Assembly: GCF_004331285.1 (NCBI RefSeq)
Contig: NZ_SJOH01000025.1
Coordinates: forward strand, 1 to 53,239
Source of the DNA: Acinetobacter sp. ANC 3781
GTDB lineage: Bacteria > Pseudomonadota > Gammaproteobacteria > Pseudomonadales > Moraxellaceae
Direction: 5' to 3'
Length of the DNA stretch: 53,239 nucleotides
Shown: positions 8,302 through 17,533 of the stretch, in pieces
How the letters are laid out: each line of letters begins with the position of its first letter
Numbering within the stretch: position 1 is the first letter of the stretch
Position numbers and translations under genes: made by a program
Notes under the pieces: generated by a model
Databases searched by the model: none
What the model saw: only the letters and a program-made list of their open reading frames with translations
What the model was told of the DNA's origin: nothing

Positions 8302-10506
8302 ATGGAAATCAAGGTTAATTATCTCGACAACCTTCGACAAGAAGCCAAGTTCGATGATTTTTCGGTAATTGCCGACCAACCAATTCGTTATAAAGGGGAT
8401 GGTTCGGCACCGGGACCCTTCGACTATTTTCTTGCATCTTCTGCTTTATGTGCAGCCTACTTTGTGAAGGTGTATTGTGCAGCACGTGATATCCCGACCG
8501 ATAATATTCGTCTGTCGCAAAACAACATTGTAGATCCAGAAAACCGCTACAAACAGATTTTTAAAATTCAGGTGGAATTACCTGCGGATATTTCAGAAAA
8601 AGATCGCCAAGGTATTTTGCGTTCAATTGACCGCTGTACGGTTAAAAAAGTGATCCAGACGTGTCCTGAATTTATTATTGAGCAAGTGGAAAGCATTGAT
8701 GCGGATGCACAGGCTTTGTTGATGCCAAGTTTAGCATCTGAAAGCAGCACCTTTATTCCCGGTAAAGATCTGCCCTTAGAAGAAACAATTGCCAATATGT
8801 CAGGGATATTGGCAGGTCTTGGCATGAAGATTGAAATTGCATCATGGCGCAATATTGTACCGAATGTGTGGTCTTTACATATCCGTGATGCGCAATCGCC
8901 AATGTGCTTTACCAACGGTAAGGGGTCAACCAAAGAAAGTGCTTTGGCATCAGCATTGGGTGAATTCATTGAACGGCTGAACTGTAACTTTTTCTACAAT
9001 GATCAGTTTTGGGGTGAAGACATTGCCAATGCTGAATTTGTACATTACCCAGATGAAAAATGGTTCAAGCCAGGCCTGAATGATGAATTACCAAAAGAAA
9101 TTCTGGATGAATATACTTTAGAAGTTTACAACCCAGACGATGAATTACTTGGCTCGCATTTGTATGACACCAATTCAGGTAATATTGAGCGTGGTATCTG
9201 TTCATTGCCATTTATGCGTCATTCTGATGGGAAGGTGGTTTATTTCCCATCGAACCTGATTGAAAACCTGTATCTAAGTAACGGTATGAGTGCCGGCAAT
9301 ACTTTGGCCGAAGCCCAAGTACAGTGTTTGTCTGAAATTTTTGAACGTGCGGTGAAGCGTGAAATTTTACAAGGTGAAATAGCACTTCCCGATGTACCAG
9401 AAGAGGTATTGTCGAAATATCCAAACATCGTGGCAGGTATCAAAGCTTTGGAAGAACAAGGCTTCCCGGTCTTGGTTAAGGATGCATCTTTGGGTGGGAA
9501 GTATCCAGTCATGTGTGTGACTTTAATGAATCCGCGTACGGGTGGGGTGTTTGCTTCTTTCGGTGCACATCCAAAGCTGGAAGTGGCTTTAGAGCGTAGT
9601 TTGACTGAGCTATTGCAAGGCCGTAGCTTTGAAGGTCTAAATGATTTACCAAAACCAACCTTCAGCAGTAATGCAGTGACTGAGCCAAATAATTTTGTAG
9701 AGCATTTTATTGACTCAAGCGGACTAGTGTCTTGGCGTTTCTTTAGCTCAAAATCTGATTATGAGTTTGTCGAATGGGATTTTACTGCTGATGGTGAAAA
9801 TGCCAATGCGCAAGAAGCTGCCACCATGTTCGGCATTCTGGAAGAAATGGGCAAAGAAGTGTATATGGCGGTGTATGAGCATTTAGGTGCAACAGCTTGC
9901 CGTATTTTGGTACCCGGTTATTCTGAAATTTATCTGGTTGAAGATTTAATTTGGGACAACACCAATAAAGCTCTTCAATTCCGCGAAGATATCTTAAATA
10001 TCCATCGTTTGGATGATGAGCAGCTTGAAGCCTTGGTTGAGCGTTTGGAAGAATGTGACTCTGATGATTACACGGATATTGTGACCTTAATTGGGATTGA
10101 GTTTGATGATAATACCGTTTGGGGTCAGCTTACTATTCTTGAGCTTAAACTACTGATTTATATTGCCTTACAGCAATTTGAAGAGGCAAAAGATTTAGTT
10201 GAGCAATTCCTGCAATACAATACCAATACGGTTGAACGTGGTTTATTCTATCAGTGCCTGAATGTCGTTCTTGAAGTTGAACTGGATGACGGTATGGATT
10301 TGAATGATTATGAAACTAATTTCCGCCGTATGTTTGGTGATGAGCGGATGGATGCCGTGATTGGTTCGATGGATGGCAGTATCCGCTTCTATGGTTTAAC
10401 TGAAACCAGTATAAAACTGGAAGGCTTAGACCGTCATTTACGTCTGATTGAAAGCTATAAAAAGCTTCATGCAGCACGTTCTAAGTTTGCAGCTTTATCA
10501 AAATAG
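8302..10506 (+). CDS. OsmC-YcaO fusion protein
   Basis: A 734-residue cytoplasmic protein made of three parts. Residues 1-135 are an OsmC-like domain, with PFDYFLASSALCAAY carrying Cys50 and IDRCTVKKV carrying Cys112, the pair used by OsmC/Ohr peroxidases. Residues from about 160 to 540 are a YcaO domain with the GKGSTKESALASALGEFIERL segment that helps bind ATP in this family. The last 190 residues are acidic and helical, like the TPR-type tail of E. coli YcaO. E. coli YcaO (586 residues) lacks the OsmC part and is linked to RimO-dependent methylthiolation of ribosomal protein S12. YcaO enzymes generally activate amide backbones with ATP. The same role is likely here, with the OsmC domain perhaps handling a sulfur or peroxide group. 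AGGTG lies eight bases before the ATG. It is a single-gene unit. Confidence 0.88.
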   Translation: MEIKVNYLDNLRQEAKFDDFSVIADQPIRYKGDGSAPGPFDYFLASSALCAAYFVKVYCAARDIPTDNIRLSQNNIVDPENRYKQIFKIQVELPADISEKDRQGILRSIDRCTVKKVIQTCPEFIIEQVESIDADAQALLMPSLASESSTFIPGKDLPLEETIANMSGILAGLGMKIEIASWRNIVPNVWSLHIRDAQSPMCFTNGKGSTKESALASALGEFIERLNCNFFYNDQFWGEDIANAEFVHYPDEKWFKPGLNDELPKEILDEYTLEVYNPDDELLGSHLYDTNSGNIERGICSLPFMRHSDGKVVYFPSNLIENLYLSNGMSAGNTLAEAQVQCLSEIFERAVKREILQGEIALPDVPEEVLSKYPNIVAGIKALEEQGFPVLVKDASLGGKYPVMCVTLMNPRTGGVFASFGAHPKLEVALERSLTELLQGRSFEGLNDLPKPTFSSNAVTEPNNFVEHFIDSSGLVSWRFFSSKSDYEFVEWDFTADGENANAQEAATMFGILEEMGKEVYMAVYEHLGATACRILVPGYSEIYLVEDLIWDNTNKALQFREDILNIHRLDDEQLEALVERLEECDSDDYTDIVTLIGIEFDDNTVWGQLTILELKLLIYIALQQFEEAKDLVEQFLQYNTNTVERGLFYQCLNVVLEVELDDGMDLNDYETNFRRMFGDERMDAVIGSMDGSIRFYGLTETSIKLEGLDRHLRLIESYKKLHAARSKFAALSK

Positions 10507-10518
10507 GAATACCACATA

Positions 10519-10553
10519 GCAGGAAGGGAGCAATCGCGCATATTACGCAGTTG
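10519..10553 (+). terminator. Hairpin after the OsmC-YcaO gene
   Basis: GGAGCAATCGCG pairs imperfectly with CGCAGTTGCTCC. The T-tract is poor, so it may stabilise the 3' end rather than terminate transcription. A better terminator follows at 10616. Confidence 0.4.
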
Positions 10554-10615
10554 CTCCTATACTTTTGATGGAAACTAAAGACAGTTAAGGAAATGTTAAA
10601 TGCTTATGTATCAGC

Positions 10616-10655
10616 AATAAGCCTAATGATATTCAAAATATTAGGCTTATTTTTT
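10616..10655 (+). terminator. Rho-independent terminator
   Basis: AATAAGCCTAAT pairs perfectly with ATTAGGCTTATT and runs into TTTTTT. It is the likely end of the OsmC-YcaO transcript. Confidence 0.85.
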
Positions 10656-10659
10656 GGCT

Positions 10660-11358
10660 TATGAATATATACATAAAAAAAGCATATCCAGATTAAATCA
10701 CTGAAATAGATTTTTTGTACGTGTTAAGCTAAATTTTTGTTTTATCCATACTTTTCAATGTTTTATTTAACTTTCTTGACACATGCTAATCAGTATAAAA
10801 TCCTTTGTAGCGAATTATATATTTGCTAAATTACTCAATTTTCATCAACATTCGAGAGCCATAAGATCAGCTTATTATATTGCTAAACTTTGATATCTCG
10901 AATTCGTCAACTTAAGGTAAGGGATCCAGACATAGTATTCATGTAGCTAAAAACAGAAAGACTTATAAATCAGATTTAACTACTAGGACATATCATCAAT
11001 TAAACTAAATATTGGTTAACGTAAGATAGATCGTTGACCTAAATAAAGGATATGAACTTTAAAGATATTGTAATTAACTTATGTTCACTTAGAATCTAGT
11101 TCACAATTAAATTTATGTTTAATAAACAATAAATTTAATTACTTAGAGCACTAAATTATAAAATATTTGGTTCATGAACCTAGCTATGAATACATATTTT
11201 CCTACTAAAAAGATCTTAAGACTAGACTCAATTTGTCTGGGAGAGTGGTGGCAGGCCACCACTAATTAAAAGGTGTCTATAAAATTGGTGACTATTCAAT
11301 AAGTGTAGGTTACTATTTGGTATAAAATATTATGCTGAGACTAGGATTTTGATAGCTA
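10660..11358. other. 700-bp gene-free region with one strong hairpin
   Basis: Very AT-rich, with no coding sequence seen. At 11244-11263 AGTGGTGGC and GCCACCACT form a nine-base perfect inverted repeat almost without a loop. It stands out as a GC-rich island and could be an operator, a cruciform or part of a terminator. No gene directly uses it. Confidence 0.4.
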
Positions 11359-11592
11359 CTAATTCTGTTTGGCTTTTTGGCGTAAGACATACAGATATAA
11401 GCTTTCTACTTTTTCACGTGCCCATGGTGTGGTACGTAAGAATCGCAATGATGATTTAACACTTGGATCTATGCAAAAACATCTAATTTCAATTTTACGA
11501 TTTAAGCCTTCAAAGCCACCGTAGTAATCCAATAATTCATCCAAAATGTCAGCAAGTTTTTTGCCGTGTAAAGGGTCATTGGAGGTGTTCAT
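11359..11592 (-). CDS. VF530 family protein (DUF2132)
   Basis: A 77-residue soluble protein with the near-complete family pattern: DPLHGKKLADILDEL, then YGGFEGL, then IRCFCIDPSVKSSLRFLR, then TPWAREKVESLYL. VF530 proteins are small DNA-binding-like helical proteins, first described from Vibrio fischeri, of unknown cellular role. It lies alone, leftward, about 300 bp beyond the end of the T6SS operon, and is probably unrelated to secretion. Confidence 0.9.
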   Translation of the reverse strand: MNTSNDPLHGKKLADILDELLDYYGGFEGLNRKIEIRCFCIDPSVKSSLRFLRTTPWAREKVESLYLYVLRQKAKQN

Positions 11593-11859
11593 AATAGATC
11601 AACCATATTTTGGGAGGCTATTATTATAACCTGAGCTAGTTAGAAAATGAGAGGGTTGGAATTTAAACGTAATTAACATAGAAAATTACAGCTTATCTTC
11701 TTATTTACAACAGTGCTGATGCATAAAATAGTTTAACTAATTAATAATTCAAAGAAAGCTTTTTAATATATGCTACCGTTAAAAAGCTACAAGAAAACGA
11801 CTTCTTTCAGGTGCACACCATTTAACATAATATACATTATACGAAATCAAAGATTATTT

Positions 11860-11883
11860 ATAAAAAGCCACATAAATGTAGCT
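11860..11883 (-). terminator. Terminator of the leftward T6SS operon
   Basis: On the minus strand AGCTACAT and ATGTGGCT form a stem with one G:U pair, followed by TTTTTAT. It begins 12 bp after the tagN stop codon. The remaining 300 bp to the VF530 gene contain nothing else recognisable. Confidence 0.7.
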
Positions 11884-11894
11884 CTTTATATACT

Positions 11895-12656
11895 TCATAG
11901 AACTTCGAATTCGATTCTACGGTTTTTCTTTCGTCCTTCGGATGTTGTGTTATCTGCAACTGGCTTGTTTGAACCTAGACCTTCGATACTTAAACTTTTT
12001 ATTGGAATATTCTTTCCAATTAAATAATTTTTTACTGCAGCTGCACGTTCGTGACTTAAAGTTAAATTTTTAGCCGCGTCACCTGAACTATCCGTATGTC
12101 CAATAATTTTGACTTTCTTTCCAGTAACCTTGCTTAATGCAACTGCCATTTCATCCAAAATTTTGGTACCTGATTCAGCTAGTATTACACTGCCAGATTC
12201 AAACTCAATAATTCGATTTTTTAAAGTATCATCAAGAATTTTCTGTTCCGCCTGATTTACAGTTAACCGTATATTTAAACGATATGGTGCTTGAACCAAA
12301 TTTTGCAAATTTGCTGTAGTTTGCGGTATATCGCTTTGATTTGAGACTTTTCCAATCAATTCAAGCTGTGTACTGCGTATAGATAATTTCCCTTGTTTAA
12401 CTTTATTTAAATCTGATGTAATGATTTTTGCAACAGAATCACTCCAGCCATTAGGTGCAGATACAGTACGAACCTGAATTTTGTCAATTACTTGATCTGC
12501 ACCGTAAATAGCATACATTTTATTTAAAATCGCTTGTTTACTTGTTTCATTAGGTACAGCGCCTTCAGCTACGATTGGTTCTGCATATGCAATGACGACC
12601 GCATTTAACATCAAGAAAATGATATTAAAAATAAATCTAATTATTTGTTTTTTCAT
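11895..12656 (-). CDS. tagN: TagN, OmpA-family peptidoglycan-binding T6SS protein
   Basis: A 253-residue exported protein. Residues 1-25 are a hydrophobic signal peptide ending AYA. A middle region of about 110 residues is BON-like or unclassified. Residues from about 150 form an OmpA C-terminal domain with GHTDSSGDAAKNLTLSHERA and the closing GRKKNRRIEFEVL, the elements that hold diaminopimelate of peptidoglycan. In Acinetobacter T6SS loci this gene is called tagN and probably anchors the apparatus to the cell wall in place of a peptidoglycan-binding TssL. It is the last gene of the operon, 77 bp after tagF. No clear ribosome site is seen. Confidence 0.85.
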   Translation of the reverse strand: MKKQIIRFIFNIIFLMLNAVVIAYAEPIVAEGAVPNETSKQAILNKMYAIYGADQVIDKIQVRTVSAPNGWSDSVAKIITSDLNKVKQGKLSIRSTQLELIGKVSNQSDIPQTTANLQNLVQAPYRLNIRLTVNQAEQKILDDTLKNRIIEFESGSVILAESGTKILDEMAVALSKVTGKKVKIIGHTDSSGDAAKNLTLSHERAAAVKNYLIGKNIPIKSLSIEGLGSNKPVADNTTSEGRKKNRRIEFEVL

Positions 12657-12733
12657 ATTTTTTATTCATTAATAAATGTTTGTTTAAATAATTTCATAGC
12701 TTGGCTTAAGCTCATTTGGCGTTCACTTAGGCA

Positions 12734-13621
12734 TTATTCCAAAGCTGCTAAACCGGCATTTTGTTCTAAATACGGATCAATCCAGTCTGCATTAAGCAAT
12801 GAAACCCAATGCTTTGAATCCATTTTTTGATTAAATATTTCGCTTAATGCAATAATATCAGCACCTTGGAATCCAAATAACAATACCGGTGAATCACTGT
12901 GTAAAATTCCAAAGAACAATTCAGTATTTTGTTTAGACACAAAACAGGTAATTAAATTGACCCAAAAAGCGGCAATTTCATAGCAATAACTTGGATTATT
13001 TACCGGTAAAATCAGTACCTTTTTTAATCTGTTTGTTCCTTGTTTAATTACGGGTTGCAACAATAATCCTAAACCGATCATACTTTGAGCAAAATCATAA
13101 GTACTTATTCTGATTAACTGTGAAAATGAATGAATCGTATGATGTTCATAAAATTCCGCACTTTCCGCATTGGTAAGTATTTGAATTTCATTACTTAATT
13201 TTTCTAATTTATCTAGCAGAACGTCTGGATCACGTACAGAATGTATCATCCTATTTTTTTGAAACAAATCAATCAAAGTTTGCTTATGATTATAAGGTGC
13301 ATACAAAATATGATCGTATGCCGAATCAACCTGTAATAAATGACTCAGTAACATCGGAAATTGACGACCTGAACTATCTTCACTGGCGATCAAATTAGCT
13401 ACCATAAACTTACTTTCTTGTAGATTAGCAATAAAAAAATCCAATGAGGGTATTTTTGCATACGTAGCACTAAAATCTGATGACTGCATTGCATCTTCAA
13501 GTGCCTCCGTAATCCATTGATCTATCGATTGAATTAAAGAAGACTGGCCTCGAGTTTTCAGAAAATCACCCCGTGCAGGACATTTACCATAATAAAGTGG
13601 GAAAGTTTTCATTTTATACAT
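12734..13621 (-). CDS. tagF: TagF, T6SS-associated protein (ImpM/SciT family)
   Basis: A 295-residue cytoplasmic protein. The N-terminal half carries the TagF signature: [19 protein letters not shown], then IDQWI, then SGRQFPMLL. In Pseudomonas aeruginosa TagF represses T6SS after translation by acting on the Fha/TagQRST-PpkA threonine phosphorylation pathway. No ppkA, pppA or fha gene lies in this locus, so the Acinetobacter protein probably acts differently. A near-perfect AGGAGG lies before the ATG at 13621. The gene sits 49 bp after tssM in the same operon. Confidence 0.88.
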   Translation of the reverse strand: MYKMKTFPLYYGKCPARGDFLKTRGQSSLIQSIDQWITEALEDAMQSSDFSATYAKIPSLDFFIANLQESKFMVANLIASEDSSGRQFPMLLSHLLQVDSAYDHILYAPYNHKQTLIDLFQKNRMIHSVRDPDVLLDKLEKLSNEIQILTNAESAEFYEHHTIHSFSQLIRISTYDFAQSMIGLGLLLQPVIKQGTNRLKKVLILPVNNPSYCYEIAAFWVNLITCFVSKQNTELFFGILHSDSPVLLFGFQGADIIALSEIFNQKMDSKHWVSLLNADWIDPYLEQNAGLAALE

Positions 13622-13670
13622 TAAAACTCTCCTCCTCTTTCTATTATTCTGATTAGTCGTTTATGATCAA

Positions 13671-16600
13671 TCATGGCATTGTTTCATTAAAATCTGATAA
13701 TGGAGAAGTTGCATTGGTTTTAAGTGATGCGACAGGTGTCGAGGTGGCTTGTGCAGTGACAACACGCACGGATTTATGATTTACGACTTGATCAACCAAT
13801 TGCATGCCAGCATAACCACGGCTCGAACCAATTTGACCTGAATTGCCACTTATCAGACGAAAATTCACTTTCACAGCCAAGTTTGGATTTTGTGGATTTT
13901 TCCAAATCATTTCAAAACTACCATCGCGTTGAGTACGCTGCGCACGATCAATTAAACGGTTTATTCCATACTCGCCCGGTTCATCAAAAATCGTATGGGT
14001 CTGCCCTTCTAAATCTATAGCTGTAATACGTGCACCCGGAATAGCCCCTTGGTTTGGCCAGACAAAATTTACCCATTGCTGAATGCCATTTTCGTAGACC
14101 ATTCTTTGTCCATCAATATCAATCGTATAAGAAAATAGCTGGGTATTTTCCAAGGGATAAAATTGGAAATTTGATTGATTCGTTGCAGCGGATACTGAAG
14201 CTGGATTCAACTCTCCTGTCGCCACTCCATTACTCGGTGCAACATAACTTTGGAAATTCATGACAAATTGAGGATTTAAGCTCAGTCCTAAATCCTTCCA
14301 TGTTTTAGAGGTCAAGGTATATCCACGACGAATTACCAATGGATCAAGATGATCTTTCACAAAGCGTGCAATACTGCCATTTCCACCAAATATTTGGCTA
14401 ATTTCATTGCTGGTCGCCTGCAAGCTCGCAGAGGAATTAAACGGATATTTTTGGCTTAAATTTGCTGTAAACGGTTGATTGACTTGCAGTCCCCATAAGT
14501 TATTAAGCTCATCCTGTGCAGGAATCAATAAACTATTAAATGCTTGCGTTAATGGACCCATCAATAGTTTTTGCAAAATCTGTTGATCCAGTTCATTTAG
14601 TCCAATGGACATTTTTTCATCAACAATTTTTTGGGTAGCGTTAAAGACTGAATTTTGATCATTAATGGTTTGCTTGACCAAGGTCATGGCTGAAGGACCA
14701 ATATCCCCTGCACTTTTTAGATCATTAAACTTGCTACGAACTTGCGCAAGTGATTGCATATATTCATCCAATAAAGATTTATTCTGCTGATCATCCCGCT
14801 TACGCACCATTTGATAGAACATCGAGAATTCTTTTGAAATCACAGTTTGAGCTTGATTCGATGCCTGTTGGGCAATGTGAGCATCATCATTACTTAAAAA
14901 TTTACGTTTAAACCAGGCCACAAAACCTGTTTGCGGTGCAGCGAGTTCTGCTTGAACGACTGGATTATCCCAACTGGTTTCTTTAGCAATATGATTGATA
15001 ATAGAGCGAATCGGTGTATTTTCTGGTTCACCTAAAGTGTCTATATTCTTTGCCTGTTGTTTGAAATCATGGGGCTTTGCATAATGAATGCCATTCAAAA
15101 ATTTATGCCATTCAGCGATATATTCCTGTTGATATAGTGCAGTCAACTGCTTGCGAATTTGTTCTGGACTGCCACTAAAAGTCAGATCGTCCGATTGCGT
15201 ACTATTTAAAACCCAGTCTTTACTGTCCGTTGGACGGTTTGCAGCTACATCAATGGCTTTTTCTACATACTCCGACCATGCTTTATAGGTAAATATTCCA
15301 GGTAAGGCATAACTGCCCAGTAGTGTATTTTGGCTATTTGCCCCAACTAACTGCTTCACCGTGACTGCAGGATAACGCACGGCTGCACGCATTTTTATTT
15401 CGTTATATACACGATCGCGCGCAGGCATACTACGAATCATGGACAATAAAACTTGGCGAGTTTGATCTACCAGCAAAGTATCCGATTCAAGAATAGGAAA
15501 TTTCTGCTCATTCGTTAGTGTCATACTGTAGGATAAAATTTGCTCCGCTTTCTGGACCATTTCCCCACGCAGCATTTGACCACGGTTTGTATCCAGCCAA
15601 GAGCGCCAGAAACGTGTGACTTGATCACTTAAATGACTTGAATCCATAAACTGTGGATTACTCATCATCAAATAAGCTTTTAATGCATTATAAGCATCTT
15701 GAGGATTGGTTTCAGATGGCTCTAAATATTGTTCATTTCTAGCAGTTTGCTTAATTTCAACATTGGTACGATTGGCTTTTAAAGTCGCTTCATTGCTTTT
15801 TACCCGTTGTAAATACTGGGCAATATTTTGCTGTGTCGGCTGTAAAACAATTTGCTTCACCCCTTTTAAATATTCCACTTTTAATTTATCACGCAATTCA
15901 TGGCCTTGATACAAACCAAAACTAAATTTAATGGGTCGATCTTCATCAAACTGATCCAGTTGTTGTATGCGATGTTGTAAAATCAACAAAGCGTTCAATT
16001 GTGTCGATAACTCTTGTCCATGTTGTTTTTCTAATCGTACAATTTTGTCTAAATCCGCTTGAATATCAGCAATTAGCTGTTGATTATTTCGATAGGACCA
16101 TACCCATAAACTGAGAATAATAGACATACCCAACAATGCGGCAATAAAAGCAAGATTACGTTGTCGCTTACGTTCTGGGTTAATATGCTGTTTAACTAAA
16201 TTCTTGTCTTTTAAAATTACCTCTGAAAATAAACCTTTCAGGAAGTAACCATGATTTTGGGAAATCGAATTGGTCGATATGCTATTTTCAATATTCAGAC
16301 TTCTGGATAAAAGAAAATCCTGTGCAATCTGTTCTGTCATTGGACTTTCGATCTTGCCTTCTTGCAAGGCACTGGTGAAATAGAAACCACGGAATACAGG
16401 TTTAAACTGGTAGGGATTTTCTTCAAATAAAGTTCCAATAAAGGTTTTTAGTGCCGGTTTTAAGCTCTTAAACTCTAAAGGAAATGTCATTACACTCGGT
16501 GAGATATTTTGTGAATGACGTCGACTAAGATGCGTGGTACTTACCTCTTTTAAACCATCATATAAAATAGAATAATGCTGTTCAAAAAGTTCAACCGCAC

Positions 16601-17489
16601 TATTTGCAGAATTCGAGTCATATTTTAAGGTGGCACCCCATACCTGATCAAATTCACTGACTTCATAACACTCAAAAAAATCGGTAAATCCTGCGATCAA
16701 ATCCATTTTAGAAAATACCAAATACACAGGTGCAAAAATCTCTAAACGTTCGGTTAAATCTTGGATTCGTGCTCTTAAATTTTTAGCCAGTTTGATTGAT
16801 TTTTCAGGACTTTGACTGACCAGCTCCGCAATACTGACAATCACGATCAGACCGTTAATCGGTGCTTTAGGGCGGCTTTTCTTTAATAGACCTAAAAAGC
16901 CTAACCATTCAGAATGATCTTCAGCATAAACCGAATAACGCCCAGCCGTATCGAGTAACACCCCTTCAGTCGAGAAAAACCAGTCGCAGTTACGTGTGCC
17001 ACTTAAGCTTGAAGAAACCATTTTTTGATGCGACTGTTCAAAGGGGAATTTAAGCCCTGAATGATAGATCGCTGAACTTTTACCTACTGCCGGATTACCA
17101 ATCACCATATACCAAGGTAATTCATATAAGGCAGCATTACCCTTTCTATCTCCTAACTTCGACTTGCGAATCAGTTGAATAGATTCCTTCATTTGCTGAT
17201 TAATCAGTTGTAATTCATCTTTATCTTTCTGCTTACCATATTCTGCATGCGTATTATTTTTTATTGCTTCAGCAAGTGCTTCACCCTGTTTAGAATGACG
17301 ATATTTTTTTATCAGCCAATATATGCCATATCCGATGAGTATCAAAACATAGGCTGTGACCAAAGCCCACAAAATATTTGGGGGAATGACATTATATGAA
17401 GAAACCAGTGCTATTAAAAAAGATAGTGCAATAATGGCTTTAGGATGGGTTACATACTGCCAAACATAAGCTAAGAGGTTATAAAACAT
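13671..17489 (-). CDS. tssM: TssM, T6SS inner-membrane complex protein (IcmF)
   Basis: A 1272-residue inner-membrane protein. Two helices lie near residues 18-30 and 43-60. A cytoplasmic GTPase-like domain follows, with Walker A GNPAVGKS at 131-138 and downstream FSKMDLIAGF in the G-motif position. A third helix is near 446-466 (LAFIAALLGMSIILSLWVW), and a large periplasmic domain makes up the rest. With TssL it forms the channel through which the tube passes. The length is normal for the family. The usual partner lipoprotein TssJ is absent from the locus. It lies between asaB (44 bp upstream) and tagF. Confidence 0.95.
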   Translation of the reverse strand: MFYNLLAYVWQYVTHPKAIIALSFLIALVSSYNVIPPNILWALVTAYVLILIGYGIYWLIKKYRHSKQGEALAEAIKNNTHAEYGKQKDKDELQLINQQMKESIQLIRKSKLGDRKGNAALYELPWYMVIGNPAVGKSSAIYHSGLKFPFEQSHQKMVSSSLSGTRNCDWFFSTEGVLLDTAGRYSVYAEDHSEWLGFLGLLKKSRPKAPINGLIVIVSIAELVSQSPEKSIKLAKNLRARIQDLTERLEIFAPVYLVFSKMDLIAGFTDFFECYEVSEFDQVWGATLKYDSNSANSAVELFEQHYSILYDGLKEVSTTHLSRRHSQNISPSVMTFPLEFKSLKPALKTFIGTLFEENPYQFKPVFRGFYFTSALQEGKIESPMTEQIAQDFLLSRSLNIENSISTNSISQNHGYFLKGLFSEVILKDKNLVKQHINPERKRQRNLAFIAALLGMSIILSLWVWSYRNNQQLIADIQADLDKIVRLEKQHGQELSTQLNALLILQHRIQQLDQFDEDRPIKFSFGLYQGHELRDKLKVEYLKGVKQIVLQPTQQNIAQYLQRVKSNEATLKANRTNVEIKQTARNEQYLEPSETNPQDAYNALKAYLMMSNPQFMDSSHLSDQVTRFWRSWLDTNRGQMLRGEMVQKAEQILSYSMTLTNEQKFPILESDTLLVDQTRQVLLSMIRSMPARDRVYNEIKMRAAVRYPAVTVKQLVGANSQNTLLGSYALPGIFTYKAWSEYVEKAIDVAANRPTDSKDWVLNSTQSDDLTFSGSPEQIRKQLTALYQQEYIAEWHKFLNGIHYAKPHDFKQQAKNIDTLGEPENTPIRSIINHIAKETSWDNPVVQAELAAPQTGFVAWFKRKFLSNDDAHIAQQASNQAQTVISKEFSMFYQMVRKRDDQQNKSLLDEYMQSLAQVRSKFNDLKSAGDIGPSAMTLVKQTINDQNSVFNATQKIVDEKMSIGLNELDQQILQKLLMGPLTQAFNSLLIPAQDELNNLWGLQVNQPFTANLSQKYPFNSSASLQATSNEISQIFGGNGSIARFVKDHLDPLVIRRGYTLTSKTWKDLGLSLNPQFVMNFQSYVAPSNGVATGELNPASVSAATNQSNFQFYPLENTQLFSYTIDIDGQRMVYENGIQQWVNFVWPNQGAIPGARITAIDLEGQTHTIFDEPGEYGINRLIDRAQRTQRDGSFEMIWKNPQNPNLAVKVNFRLISGNSGQIGSSRGYAGMQLVDQVVNHKSVRVVTAQATSTPVASLKTNATSPLSDFNETMP

Positions 17490-17533
17490 AAGATTCTCGT
17501 TATTCTATTCATTTTTATTAATATTTAAATGGT

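Noticed and set aside
8568..9512. Antisense open frames inside the OsmC-YcaO gene
   Set aside because: They lie entirely within a well-supported gene and have no independent coding features.
11770..12027. Rightward 85-codon frame across the end of tagN
   Set aside because: It mostly mirrors tagN and the T6SS terminator; no protein similarity.
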